Shown: positions 26,568 to 34,667 of the stretch, in pieces
Layout: each line of letters starts with the position of its first letter
Position numbering within the stretch: position 1 is the stretch's first letter
NCBI GenBank assembly: GCA_900317125.1
Contig: ONFR01000023.1
Coordinates: 1-34,667 of the forward strand
From: an uncultured Bacteroidales bacterium
GTDB lineage: Bacteria; Bacteroidota; Bacteroidia; Bacteroidales; P3
DNA length: 34,667 bases
Direction of reading: 5' to 3'
Program-made: the position numbers and the translations under genes
The notes under the pieces: generated by a model
What the model saw: the letters and a program-made list of their open reading frames with translations, nothing else
What the model was told of the DNA's origin: nothing
Database searches by the model: none

Positions 26568-27959
26568 TTATCTTAGTCCGTAAACATTGATTCCGAAATA
26601 GATGTGTGCCGCCCTCATCTCCGAAAGCATAAGGCTTGATACATAGTCGACGGCAACGTATAATTGGGTCCGTGCACCGGGATTGACACTGATGGACATG
26701 CCGGGATTGAAGAAACTCCACGTTTTGCCGTCGTATGAGAGCGAGTTGGCGGCGGTGAGCTCGAGCCAGTTGAACAGATTGAAGTTAAGCGACAGGGAGT
26801 TGTTGCAACGGAAGTTGCCTTCGCCAAAGTGGTTGAACCAGCCGCTCTCCCACTCGCCGTGGAAGAGGTAACCCACCTTCAGCATGTTGAAGAGTGAGTA
26901 GGATAAACCGACGAACATACGGGTAGGCGGGGTGTAGCTGAAAGGTCTTCTCTCAGCTTTGTAGTCAATCATATTAATCAGCGAATCTGCCCATTGTCTG
27001 AAATAGGTTGAGTCGGACAGGCGACCGATTTCAATTCCTTCGAAGTGGATGGTGTTGTCGCTCGATTTGGGTTTGAGCGTAATGCAACTGTCGTTCCAGG
27101 TGATGCCGGGACCCCAGTCGATAATGCTTGCACTGATTTCGAAATTCTCCAGTTTGAACTTCATACCAAGGTCGAAAGTGACGCCAAAGTTGTTCGGGAA
27201 AGCAAGTTTATGCTTGAAAGCAAGCTTGTTGTTCTCGTTGATGGTGAGGAAGGCCAATCCGGCAGAGTGAACCAAGTAGTCGAGTGAGAGATTAAGGCTC
27301 GAGGTGTCGGAGGCGGTAGTGATATCCACCGCCAGTTTGTCCACCGAGGCCATAGCAAGGCCGTCGAGCAGATTGACGCGGGCTCCGAGAGTCAGGGGTA
27401 GCCCAGTGAACTCGTAGGCAACGCCAGCCGACACGTGGCCATAGGCCATATAATGCGCCAACATGGTGGTGCCGAGGTCGAGATGGCGGTTTTGGTTCAG
27501 ATTGCCTTCTGTCACAATTCTTGTCAGTTCTAAAGGCAGTGTGACGGTACTATTGGACCTTATCCCTGCGTCTAGCATGAGATGCAGATGCGACCCTATC
27601 GAGAATCCTACGCCCAGCAGGTTCATGTCAGCGTTTGTGCTGAAGCGGCATTGCCGGTCGGCCATCGTCTGCAGGAAATCGGTGACATTGAATACCGTCG
27701 CATTGCGGACGGGGTCATACTTCAGGTTCAAGTCATTGTATGAGAATGGAAGAGAGATGTCGGCATTTGTTCTGGCCACCGAAACATACCATTTGGCCGT
27801 TTCGGGGAACATAGCAGGGTTGAGACTGCTGCTCCATGGGGAAGAGAACGCGTGATAGAAAATACCGTTGTCGCTCAACGATTGGGCTTTTACCTTTCCG
27901 CCCATTGCGGCGAAAGCCATTAGGGCAGCCACAGCTACGATTGTATTAACTTTCCTCAT
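26568..27959 (-). CDS. DUF5723-like outer-membrane protein
   Basis: The 463-residue protein has a signal peptide ending near residue 25 (GGKVKAQ). A beta-rich sequence of alternating hydrophobic residues follows, with phrases typical of the Bacteroidota DUF5723 family: [19 protein letters not shown] near the start, and [19 protein letters not shown] and [18 protein letters not shown] near the end. The family is thought to form outer-membrane beta-barrels; its cargo or role is not known. Its ATG overlaps the stop of the preceding lipoprotein gene (ATGA), so the two are translationally coupled and may work together. Confidence 0.75.
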   Translation of the reverse strand: MRKVNTIVAVAALMAFAAMGGKVKAQSLSDNGIFYHAFSSPWSSSLNPAMFPETAKWYVSVARTNADISLPFSYNDLNLKYDPVRNATVFNVTDFLQTMADRQCRFSTNADMNLLGVGFSIGSHLHLMLDAGIRSNSTVTLPLELTRIVTEGNLNQNRHLDLGTTMLAHYMAYGHVSAGVAYEFTGLPLTLGARVNLLDGLAMASVDKLAVDITTASDTSSLNLSLDYLVHSAGLAFLTINENNKLAFKHKLAFPNNFGVTFDLGMKFKLENFEISASIIDWGPGITWNDSCITLKPKSSDNTIHFEGIEIGRLSDSTYFRQWADSLINMIDYKAERRPFSYTPPTRMFVGLSYSLFNMLKVGYLFHGEWESGWFNHFGEGNFRCNNSLSLNFNLFNWLELTAANSLSYDGKTWSFFNPGMSISVNPGARTQLYVAVDYVSSLMLSEMRAAHIYFGINVYGLR

Positions 27960-29275
27960 GGCTTAGGGTCGATTTTAATGGAGTCAGAACTAAAGTGAAT
28001 ATGGGGTGCCAGCACCACTTTGGCTTCTAAGTCGATGCGGTTGGTGTCAAATACTGTCACGTGTGGAAACTCCCCAGTAGTACCAATTTTCGAGGTGTTG
28101 AATGCCACGCGATAATGCAGGTAGTAGGTCTCACGCAGCATCTTCAGCAACCGGTTGTCGATGGGTATGACGAACGAGCTGTGAGCGAATCCAGAAGAGG
28201 CATAAGTGTCGGTAGCAGGCAGATAGCGTACTGGAGCCTCCTTTATCTCAGCGCTCTCTGGCAGGATGTTGTCCGACAAGCGGTATGTGTCATGACCTAG
28301 CAGGGCAAGATTCAATTTTAGCGAGGCCGGAAGTGAGTTATTGGCTTCAATCACTATATAACTTGTCGAGTCGAGGTTGAGAAAACGTTCTACCTCATCG
28401 AGCACCGAGTCGGCAATAGAAGCCGGCAAAGTCCACTCGATGGTGTCCTCATAAATCCTATTCTCAGACCACAACTGCATGGGAACATCAAGATTGCAGT
28501 TGGTAGACAGGGTGATACTGTCCAAGCCTATTTCATGCAGCAGCAAGTGCATGTATGTCGAGTCCCAGTTGTCCGAAGGCATTACTGTCGTCATACGGAT
28601 TGAATAGCTTGCATATTCAGGTTTGTGAGGCATTATGTAGGTGATGTCGTAGTTGTCCATAATGTAGAGCGTGTCGCCAGCAGCTAGCTCGTGTTCGTCT
28701 ACCTCAAAAGGCCTATCCGTCAGCGGGATGACCATTTCGGAACCGTCTTTGCAGCCAACAGAAATGAACATCGAGTCGAAATACACCTTCAGACCATGGT
28801 TATACAACGTTACTGTGTCTTTGTAATACCCTTTTACAAAGCCCTTCACTGTGGTATATAGGCCGCTCAGTTTGAAGTCGTCATCGTCCCAGTCGCGCAT
28901 GTCGCTGAAGAAATCAAACTTCAGCATTCCAGTGATGATTTGAGATTCACGCACAGAGTCTTGCTCGCCTTTTCTACCGTTTTTGCTGTCGTCATCTGTG
29001 ACAATCGAATAGTCAAATACGGTGTGGACGGTTTTGGCATATCGAAGAGAAACGATACCATCATCGTTGGTATACAGATCGAAATGCGCCATTGAGTCTA
29101 TCACCCCAAGAATTTCGCTCGTTGTAACGGTCCATTTGGCGGCAGGGATACCCCATACCGGGTCAAAATCGCCCTCGACGATGAAGGGACGGCGAAATAT
29201 ATCTGTATCCACCTTCTCGCAACCCTCCATGACCATACAGGCAACGAGGACAAACAGAATAGTTTTCAGTCTCAT
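27956..29275 (-). CDS. Uncharacterised lipoprotein, coupled to the DUF5723 gene
   Basis: The 439-residue protein starts MRLKTILFVLVACMVMEGCEKVD, a lipoprotein signal with Cys19 in a weak lipobox (VMEGC). The rest is rich in beta-strand-like segments and aspartate/serine turns, without a domain I recognise. An in-frame ATG at 29338 would lie upstream of the promoter core. I therefore chose 29275, which begins the signal peptide. It is the first gene of the operon that continues through DUF5723, der, the MORN lipoprotein, cca and miaA. By context it is a cell-envelope protein, perhaps a partner of the DUF5723 barrel. Confidence 0.75.
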   Translation of the reverse strand: MRLKTILFVLVACMVMEGCEKVDTDIFRRPFIVEGDFDPVWGIPAAKWTVTTSEILGVIDSMAHFDLYTNDDGIVSLRYAKTVHTVFDYSIVTDDDSKNGRKGEQDSVRESQIITGMLKFDFFSDMRDWDDDDFKLSGLYTTVKGFVKGYYKDTVTLYNHGLKVYFDSMFISVGCKDGSEMVIPLTDRPFEVDEHELAAGDTLYIMDNYDITYIMPHKPEYASYSIRMTTVMPSDNWDSTYMHLLLHEIGLDSITLSTNCNLDVPMQLWSENRIYEDTIEWTLPASIADSVLDEVERFLNLDSTSYIVIEANNSLPASLKLNLALLGHDTYRLSDNILPESAEIKEAPVRYLPATDTYASSGFAHSSFVIPIDNRLLKMLRETYYLHYRVAFNTSKIGTTGEFPHVTVFDTNRIDLEAKVVLAPHIHFSSDSIKIDPKP

Positions 29276-29306
29276 AATCTTTCGAATTGATTGATAATTG
29301 AATTTG

Positions 29307-29335
29307 CAAAGATACAAAAAAAAAACGTATTTTTG
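29307..29335. promoter_or_regulatory. Divergent pair of Bacteroidota -7 boxes
   Basis: On the minus strand, TATCTTTG (29307-29314) serves the six-gene operon. On the plus strand, TATTTTTG (29328-29335) serves the hydrolase gene. The cores are only 13 bp apart across an A-rich run, so two polymerases could hardly bind together, and transcription in the two directions may compete. Confidence 0.7.
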
Positions 29336-29362
29336 CATTTTCTAACATATAATACACCATTT

Positions 29363-30277
29363 ATGAAAAAGAGTCTACTATTGTCTGTTACGCTTTTGCT
29401 CTCGGTATGCCTGCACGCCCAGCAGACTTTCACATTCTGCCAGCGCGACACCATGGAGTTGAAACTGGACGTTTACCATCCTGCCAATCCCCGAGCCGAC
29501 CATGCCTGCGTGCTTTATGTCTTCGGTGGTGGTTTCATCTCCGGTGCTCGCAATAATGAGCACATGGTCAACTGCTGCACATCGCTTGCCGACCGTGGAT
29601 TTATCGTTGTCGCCATCGACTACAGGCTTTACCTGAAACATGCCAAAAAGGTGCCCCTGCTCAAGATGCACACGCTCTTCGACACTGCTATTCGTTACGC
29701 TGTCGAGGACTGTTCCGAGGCCATTGCATGGCTCTGCAACCATGCTGATGAGCTGGGTATCGACACGTCACGCATCATTCTGTCGGGCAGCAGTGCAGGG
29801 GCTATCACCGTGCTCCAAACCGACTATTGCCGTTGCAATTCCCTCCCCCCGGCCGCTGCTCTGCCCGCAGGTTTCCGACCTGCCGCTGTGGTCCCCTATG
29901 CCGGTGGGCTCTATTGCTCGGCCTGTCAGCTCAAGTATGCTGTTCCTCCGGCTCCCACCTGCTTCTTCCATGGTACAGCGGACCGCATTGTCAACTACAA
30001 CTCGTTCCGTGGGTCGCTGGGCAAAGCCCTGTTTGGCGCCAACCGGGTGGCACGTGTTTTCAAGAGGAACGACTATAGCCATTGGATTCTCCGGTACGAG
30101 GATCATGGACACGAAATCGCCGCTGCGTTGCCACAAACTATCGACGGATTCTGCGCCTTTGTCAATGCAACACTTGCCGGACGTGTGATGAACTACGATG
30201 CTACTTGCACCGACACCGGCATCAAGTTGACCAAGTGGTCGAAGCTCAACCTTCTGCAGCTCTACCGTGCTCATTAG
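29363..30277 (+). CDS. Secreted alpha/beta-hydrolase (esterase/lipase-like)
   Basis: The 304-residue protein has a signal peptide (MKKSLLLSVTLLLSVCLHAQ, cut near residue 19). The fold shows an oxyanion-hole FGGGF (54-58) and a nucleophile elbow GSSAG with Ser144. A plausible acid is Asp207 in HGTADRIV, and a plausible histidine is His250 in DHGHEIA, so the triad looks complete. The shape resembles carboxylesterase and acetyl-xylan-esterase-like enzymes. The substrate cannot be told. Several cysteines (for example CCTS and YCSACQL) are unusual but fit a secreted protein. The start at 29363 is chosen by the signal peptide. It is transcribed alone, away from the operon on its left. Confidence 0.85.
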   Translation: MKKSLLLSVTLLLSVCLHAQQTFTFCQRDTMELKLDVYHPANPRADHACVLYVFGGGFISGARNNEHMVNCCTSLADRGFIVVAIDYRLYLKHAKKVPLLKMHTLFDTAIRYAVEDCSEAIAWLCNHADELGIDTSRIILSGSSAGAITVLQTDYCRCNSLPPAAALPAGFRPAAVVPYAGGLYCSACQLKYAVPPAPTCFFHGTADRIVNYNSFRGSLGKALFGANRVARVFKRNDYSHWILRYEDHGHEIAAALPQTIDGFCAFVNATLAGRVMNYDATCTDTGIKLTKWSKLNLLQLYRAH

Positions 30278-30292
30278 CATCGGGTTGAAAAA

Positions 30293-30319
30293 GGGCATCC
30301 CTTGCAGTAAGGGATGCCC
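30293..30319. terminator. Hairpin terminator shared by convergent genes
   Basis: GGGCATCCCTT (30293-30303) pairs perfectly with AAGGGATGCCC (30309-30319), loop of 5. On the minus strand it is followed by TTTTT, so it is a good terminator for the flavin-reductase gene. On the plus strand the T-run is weak. Confidence 0.85.
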
Positions 30320-30348
30320 CGATTTGACGTTACTTTTAGAGGGATTGA

Positions 30349-31038
30349 CTATTTCAGCGCCATGCCGCTGTTCCAGGCTTTTCCTACGCTGTCGCCGATG
30401 GTGTAGTAGTTGAAGCTTGAGCCGTCCCACACCAGAGGGTTGAGTTTCTTGATGTCGATTTTGCCGTTGGTGACAACGGTCGAATCGGCTGAGGCGTTGA
30501 CGATTTGGCCAACGACGAAAGCACCGCCGTCCTCACGCTCCTGCATGTCCACCACTACGCATTCCATGGTGACGGGATACTCGTTGATGATGGGGGCGTT
30601 GACGTTGGGGCTGTCCTTCCATGTAAAGCCGGCTTTGGCCACTTTGTTCTCCACATCGTTGCCGCTGACGATACCAAAGTAGTCGCTCTGAGCCACTGTG
30701 CGGGCATCGGCGAAACTGAGGGTGAAGGCCTTGGTGAGGCGCAGGTTGTCGGTGGTTTTGTGTTTCGACAGCTGAAAGCACACCTGGTTGCCGTCGTACT
30801 GTCCGCCCCAGGCGGCCATCATCACGTCGGGCACTTTGTTCTCGTCGTAGGTGGCAATCATCAGCGCCGGCTGAGGGGTGACGTACAGTTTGGCACCCAA
30901 ATTGGTGCGGCCTTCTACATCCTTGATTTCGGTAGGCACTTGTGCAGTGGCTTGTTCTTCGGGTGCGGTCTCTTGTTTGGTGCTGCAGGAGGCAAATATC
31001 ATTGCTGCTGCGGCCAATGTGAATAAGGTTTTCTTCAT
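30349..31038 (-). CDS. Flavin-reductase-like (flavoredoxin) lipoprotein
   Basis: The 229-residue protein starts MKKTLFTLAAAAMIFASCSTKQ, a lipoprotein signal with Cys18. The rest has the split-barrel flavin-reductase-like fold, suggested by LYVTPQPALMIATYDENKVPDVMMAAWGGQYDGNQVCFQLSKH and a NEYPVTMECVVVD segment. This family binds FMN and usually works in the cytoplasm, so an exported, membrane-anchored copy is unusual. It ends before a shared terminator and lies 52 bp after the orphan peptide-binding protein gene, possibly in the same transcript. A periplasmic electron-transfer role is a guess. Confidence 0.8.
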   Translation of the reverse strand: MKKTLFTLAAAAMIFASCSTKQETAPEEQATAQVPTEIKDVEGRTNLGAKLYVTPQPALMIATYDENKVPDVMMAAWGGQYDGNQVCFQLSKHKTTDNLRLTKAFTLSFADARTVAQSDYFGIVSGNDVENKVAKAGFTWKDSPNVNAPIINEYPVTMECVVVDMQEREDGGAFVVGQIVNASADSTVVTNGKIDIKKLNPLVWDGSSFNYYTIGDSVGKAWNSGMALK

Positions 31039-31090
31039 AAGTGGGTATTTTAAAATTAAATGATTACACAATAACGGGAAGAGGTTTCAA

Positions 31091-32707
31091 TTATTGTCTG
31101 GCGGATTTGTCGATGGTCACATAGCGAAGGTCGAGGGCATTCATGGCGTTGCTGCGCAGGCCATGGACGTACTTGTGGGTGAAGTGCAGCACTTGGTCGT
31201 AGTAGAGCACCACCACGGGCGCATCCTCCATCAGCATGCGGTCCATTTCGCGGTACAGGGCGATGCGTTCCTGCTCGTCGGAGGTTTGCTTGGCGCGGCG
31301 GTAGAGCCTGTCGTACTTGGGGTTGTTGTAGCGTGTGTAGTTCGACCCCGCAGGACAGCGGTTGGGACTGTAGAAGAGTGACAAGTAGTTCTCGGCGTCG
31401 GGATAGTCGGCGATCCAGCTTTTCCGGAACCAGGCACATTTGCCCTGCGCCACCTGTTCACGCAGAGAGGCCGGGGGATTGACGTCGACTTTGATGTCTA
31501 ACCCCAGCAGCCCCAGTTGCTGCTGTATGTATTTGCAGAGGTCGAGGTAGTTGGAGGTGGTGGAGAGGGTGATGGTGGGAAGCCCTTTGCCGTGTGGGTG
31601 TCCCGCTTCGGCCAGCAGTTGGGCGGCTTTTACAGGGTTGTAGGTATAGCCATAGTCGGCAATGGTGTCGAATCCTGGCAGCCCTTGCGGCACCATGCCC
31701 CCGCAGCCGGGAGCACCGATGCCGTTGCGCAGGTAGCGCATCATCTTCTCGCGGTCGAAGCCGTAGTTGATGGCTTGGCGTATGCGGCGGTCGTTGAGGG
31801 GGGTGGAGGCTCCCTCAATGCGGAAGCCGAGGTATTCGGTATTGAGGAATGGGGTGCTGACCATGTCGATGCGGTCAGCATATTTGGCTTTCAGTTGGCC
31901 TGTGCGGGTCAGCAGTTCGTCTTTGTATGCGGCGTCAAGCGAGTTCATGAAGTCGAGGTTGCCTTTGACAAACTCCAAGAATGAGGTCTGTTTGTCCACA
32001 ATGAATGTCACGGCTACGGCGTCGAGGTAGGGGAGACGGTGTCCCGCGCTGTCGCACTCGAAGTAATAGGGGTTGCGCCGCATGACGAGTTTGACATTCT
32101 CTTTCCACAACTGCAGGTAGAATGGCCCAGTGCCGCAGGGATGTTGGCGGAAGTCGGGACCGTAATGCTCCACCACTTCGTGTGGCACCACGCTACAGTA
32201 GACCATCCCCAACAGGCTGAGAAACGGACTGAATGGTTGGGAGAGGTGGATGACGAAGGTGGTGTCATTGGGGGCTTCGAAACGGTCTACATCGCTGAAT
32301 ATCCAGCGGCCAGGCGAGTCGGATGTGGGACTGAATATGCGGTTGAAGCTGTAGAGGAAGTCGGCAGCAGTGACCGCACGGGTGGAGTCGTGTGTGTTGA
32401 ACAGCGGGTTTTTGTGAAACAAAACATCGCGCCGCAGGGCGAAGGTGTAGGTCTTTCCGTCGGGGCTGATGGTCCAGTTGTGGGCGATGCAAGGTTGTGG
32501 CTGTAGCTGTTCGTCGAGGCGCACAAGGCCGTTATACAGCTGTGTGCAGCCCCAGATGAGGGTTTGGTCTTTGGCATAGGCCGGGTCGAGGGTGGTGATG
32601 CCCGCCGACTCGTTGTAGCGGAATATCTGTTTGTCGCTGTTGTCGGGCATCCGGCAGGCCGCTAAAGTTAGCGTAGCCAAGGCTATCAGTATGTTACTCT
32701 GTTTCAT
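31091..32707 (-). CDS. Orphan oligopeptide/dipeptide-binding lipoprotein (SBP family 5)
   Basis: The 538-residue protein has a lipoprotein signal with lipobox LAAC (Cys18). The family-5 solute-binding pattern is clear: SAGITTLDPAYAKDQTLIWGCTQLYNGLVRLDEQ, then ISPDGKTYTFALRRDVLFH, then LNDRRIRQAINYGFDREKMMRYLRNG, then YPDAENYLSLFYSP. OppA/DppA proteins deliver peptides or nickel to an ABC importer. No permease or ATPase gene is in the window, so the partner must be elsewhere, or the protein has another role such as peptide or pheromone sensing. It appears to head a two-gene unit with the flavoredoxin-like gene. Confidence 0.92.
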   Translation of the reverse strand: MKQSNILIALATLTLAACRMPDNSDKQIFRYNESAGITTLDPAYAKDQTLIWGCTQLYNGLVRLDEQLQPQPCIAHNWTISPDGKTYTFALRRDVLFHKNPLFNTHDSTRAVTAADFLYSFNRIFSPTSDSPGRWIFSDVDRFEAPNDTTFVIHLSQPFSPFLSLLGMVYCSVVPHEVVEHYGPDFRQHPCGTGPFYLQLWKENVKLVMRRNPYYFECDSAGHRLPYLDAVAVTFIVDKQTSFLEFVKGNLDFMNSLDAAYKDELLTRTGQLKAKYADRIDMVSTPFLNTEYLGFRIEGASTPLNDRRIRQAINYGFDREKMMRYLRNGIGAPGCGGMVPQGLPGFDTIADYGYTYNPVKAAQLLAEAGHPHGKGLPTITLSTTSNYLDLCKYIQQQLGLLGLDIKVDVNPPASLREQVAQGKCAWFRKSWIADYPDAENYLSLFYSPNRCPAGSNYTRYNNPKYDRLYRRAKQTSDEQERIALYREMDRMLMEDAPVVVLYYDQVLHFTHKYVHGLRSNAMNALDLRYVTIDKSARQ

Positions 32708-32738
32708 GTGTTCAAATGAAGTGTCTGCTTTTGTGCTG

Positions 32739-32746
32739 CAAATTTA
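32739..32746 (-). promoter_or_regulatory. -7 box of the peptide-binding protein gene
   Basis: TAAATTTG on the minus strand fits TAnnTTTG and lies 32 bp before the ATG. Confidence 0.45.
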
Positions 32747-33185
32747 CATAAAATTATTGATTTTACTGGCAGAAGGTGTCGGATTGTTTCATCTGGCGGA
32801 GGGTGTGAGTTAAGTTGGGGTTGGGCTGATTAGCCAGTCTAAATCATTTAGTTTGTTGTCATCCCGGAGGTGACCTCCGCTTCCGTGTGGGTTCTCACCC
32901 AGTCGAAGCCTTGAGCCCTTAATGAATTGAGAATTAAGAATTGAGAATTAAGATAGCCAAGAATAGTTTTTTTCATGATGATATGGGTTTTAGTGTCGGT
33001 ATGTTTCCTTTTTGCATTTATCATTGGTATCTTCGCTACCACGTTTTCTCGCCTCAGCATACAAGCAAGCTAGCCTGTGGTCGGCTTATCGAAAACGCTG
33101 TTTTGAGCCGTCACCGCCGAGGGGTCGAAGAAGGGTCGTAAGGTGGAGGAAGGTATTGGTGGCAGTGGAATGGGGCTCTGCCCGG
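32747..33185. other. Intergenic region with small repeats, no supported gene
   Basis: A 7-bp-arm palindrome CGGAGGT-G-ACCTCCG (32865-32879) is followed by TGGGT-TCTC-ACCCA. Then comes a perfect 14-bp tandem GAATTGAGAATTAA (32924-32937 and 32938-32951). A 70-codon frame on minus crosses all of these and looks like a repeat translated by chance. This could be an eroded dispersed intergenic element. Confidence 0.5.
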
Positions 33186-34457
33186 TTATGCATCAGACGA
33201 TGTACTTTCCAATGTATCGGTGTTATTCAGAAAGTCTTGAAGGCTCACAATCAGGATTCCCTGTTCATCGCGATGGCGGACTACGTTGTCGGCTGTGATA
33301 ATCACCTTGCGGAATGAGTCTTGCACTGCCGTCAGCGGACGCTCCTCCTGCTGCCGTTTCTCGGTGGTGGGTATCGTAAGTGCCGACTGCACATAGATGC
33401 GTTCGTCGGCCTTGTTGCACACAAAATCCACCTCAATCTGTTTTCTGGCATATTTGCCGTCGGGCTGCCGCTCGTTCACCTCCACCACTCCTACATCTAC
33501 CAGATAGCCACGGCCACAGAGTTCGTTGTAGATGATGTTTTCCATCAGGTGGGTTTCCTCTATCTGACGGAAGTTGATGCGTGCGTTGCGGAGTCCGGTG
33601 TCGGTGAAGTAGTATTTGTAAGGGGTGGAGATATAGCGCTTGCCTTTGATGTCGTATCGCTCTGCCCGCTCCACGATGAAAGCATCGGTCAGATGGTCAA
33701 GGTACTGCTTGATGGTCCCGTCGGAGAGTTTCATCCCTCCCGCACTGTTGAAGGCTCGTTCCAACTTGGTGGGGTTGGTGAGAGAACCGATGCCGGACGA
33801 GATGATGTCGAGCAACCGATCCATATATGCCTCGCCCTGTATCCCATAGCGTTCCACGATGTCGCGCAGATACACCTCTTCGAACAGTTTCATCAAGTAC
33901 TCAGCCTTTTCCTCGGCAGTCGGCAGCAGGGCGCAGTAGGGCAGCCCGCCGTAAGTGTAGTATTGCCGCCAAGCTTCGGCAAAGCTGAGTTCAGGACAGG
34001 TGGTGGCAAACTCGGTGAAGTTCAGCGGACGGAGATACATCTCGTCGCCTCGACCACGGAACTCGGTGATGACGTCTTTCGACAGCAGGTGCGAGTTTGA
34101 CCCAGTGACGTATGTGTCGAGGTTCTGTATATGCAGACATGAGTTGAGGACATCTTCAAATTCATCCATCATCTGCACCTCGTCAATAAGCAGATAGTAC
34201 TGTCCCTTTCCACGTACTTTTTGCCGAATGTAAGTCAGACAGGTATCGGGGTCGCGCAGACTCTTGTTGGCACGGTCGTCGAGTTGTATTTCGATGATGC
34301 GGGACTGCGGCACTCCGCTATTCAACAGGTACTCCTTGAAAAGGTGAAAGAGCAAATAAGACTTGCCACACCGACGAATTCCCGTCACAATCTTAATCCG
34401 TTGGTTTCCCCTGTGTTCAACAAGCCTTTTTAGATATGCGTCACGCTTTATTTCCAT
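33186..34457 (-). CDS. AAA_14/DUF4143 ATPase
   Basis: The 423-residue protein has a P-loop GIRRCGKSYLL with Lys32, a Walker B LLIDEVQMM, a TGSNSHLL sensor segment, and a C-terminal DUF4143 part (YKYYFTDTGLRNARI, then a nuclease-like EVDFVC). This two-domain family is widespread and multicopy in Bacteroidota and archaea. Its function is unknown; DUF4143 resembles a PD-(D/E)xK nuclease fold, so a defence or mobile-DNA role has been proposed. It is unrelated in sequence to the ATPase at 9971-11086, apart from the P-loop. It is transcribed alone. Confidence 0.9.
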   Translation of the reverse strand: MEIKRDAYLKRLVEHRGNQRIKIVTGIRRCGKSYLLFHLFKEYLLNSGVPQSRIIEIQLDDRANKSLRDPDTCLTYIRQKVRGKGQYYLLIDEVQMMDEFEDVLNSCLHIQNLDTYVTGSNSHLLSKDVITEFRGRGDEMYLRPLNFTEFATTCPELSFAEAWRQYYTYGGLPYCALLPTAEEKAEYLMKLFEEVYLRDIVERYGIQGEAYMDRLLDIISSGIGSLTNPTKLERAFNSAGGMKLSDGTIKQYLDHLTDAFIVERAERYDIKGKRYISTPYKYYFTDTGLRNARINFRQIEETHLMENIIYNELCGRGYLVDVGVVEVNERQPDGKYARKQIEVDFVCNKADERIYVQSALTIPTTEKRQQEERPLTAVQDSFRKVIITADNVVRHRDEQGILIVSLQDFLNNTDTLESTSSDA

Positions 34458-34504
34458 GGTTGTCCATTTGATATTTTTGCAATTCTTGCAATATTTTCAG
34501 CTTG

Positions 34505-34535
34505 CAAAGATACGACAATTATTTCACATGGCAAA
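34505..34535 (-). promoter_or_regulatory. Promoter of the AAA_14 gene
   Basis: On the minus strand, TATCTTTG (34505-34512) with TTTG (34532-34535) at 19-bp spacing gives a full Bacteroidota promoter. The leader that follows contains TTGCAA at 34477 and 34486, and again at 34502 overlapping the -7 box. Confidence 0.75.
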
Positions 34536-34594
34536 ATATTCTTCCATTATCGGCTGAAGATGTCGCTCTGTTTCAGCAGGCGCTGTGGTGGTTT

Positions 34595-34667
34595 CTATTT
34601 TCGGCCGTACTGCTTCATGAGGCGGAAGGTGAGTTCGCGGCCGTCGGTGGTGGTGACGGTGAGGAGG
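34595..34667 (-). CDS. C-terminal fragment, probably a type IX secretion sorting domain
   Basis: A minus-strand frame enters from the window end and closes with TAG at 34595-34597. Its last residues read LLTVTTTDGRELTFRLMKQ and end GRK. This is the pattern of the T9SS type-A sorting end: a beta strand, then D-x-x-G-R, then a strand with basic residues at the C-terminus. If so, the protein is secreted and its C-terminal domain is cut off at the surface. Only 23 residues are visible, so this rests on pattern alone. Confidence 0.45.
   Translation of the reverse strand, partial: LLTVTTTDGRELTFRLMKQYGRK

Noticed and set aside
22930..26590. Long plus-strand frames opposite cca and der
   Set aside because: Shadows of the minus-strand genes, without promoters or domains.
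32848..33060. 70-codon minus-strand frame
   Set aside because: It runs through the palindrome and the 14-bp tandem repeat. The peptide looks like translated intergenic repeat.

Overview
The window comes from a member of the Bacteroidales (phylum Bacteroidota). Three things point there. Promoters with the phylum's TAnnTTTG -7 box recur upstream of genes on both strands. The gene set is typical of the group: MeaB, DUF5723, YwqK/MORN lipoproteins, AAA_14/DUF4143 ATPases, and the likely C-terminal end of a type IX-sorted protein. Many lipoproteins carry signal peptides. I cannot name the genus. The flanks are GC-rich (one hand-counted etfA line is 40/60 G+C) and the middle is AT-rich (one cas8c line is 19/60).

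Layout. 1-6.4 kb: a tRNA-Met cut by the window edge, then meaB-hemW on +. Facing them on - is an envelope operon: an MBOAT O-acyltransferase, its SGNH-like partner, and anmK. 6.4-9.8 kb: ridA, then an acyl-CoA dehydrogenase with etfB and etfA, closed by a strong terminator. 9.8-20.7 kb: an AT-rich island with an AAA ATPase and a complete type I-C CRISPR-Cas locus (cas3-cas5c-cas8c-cas7c-[29-codon ORF]-cas4-cas1-cas2). A leader and a 14-repeat/13-spacer array follow. The island is flanked by two 69-bp direct repeats (61/69 identical), each built around a large palindrome. 21.1-22.0 kb: nagB with a terminator. 22.1-29.3 kb: a six-gene - operon of a lipoprotein, a DUF5723 outer-membrane protein, der, a MORN lipoprotein, cca and miaA. 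29.3-34.7 kb: a secreted alpha/beta hydrolase, an exported flavin-reductase-like lipoprotein behind an orphan oligopeptide-binding lipoprotein, an AAA_14/DUF4143 ATPase, and a C-terminal fragment cut by the window end.

How the genes work together. Bcd-EtfAB passes electrons between acyl-CoA/enoyl-CoA and a flavoprotein carrier. AnmK, NagB and the MBOAT pair concern cell-wall and amino-sugar recycling or surface acylation. In the CRISPR locus, Cas5c trims crRNA, Cas8c/Cas7c/Cas5c form Cascade, Cas3 cuts the target, and Cas4-Cas1-Cas2 acquires spacers.

The points most worth a second look are these: the repeat-flanked ATPase-CRISPR island; the small ORF at the seam between the effector and adaptation modules; a roughly 100-residue insertion in Cas7c; 13 spacers that all read open in the same frame; and a miaA gene with no ATG, GTG or TTG at its natural start, in +1 frame relative to the end of cca.
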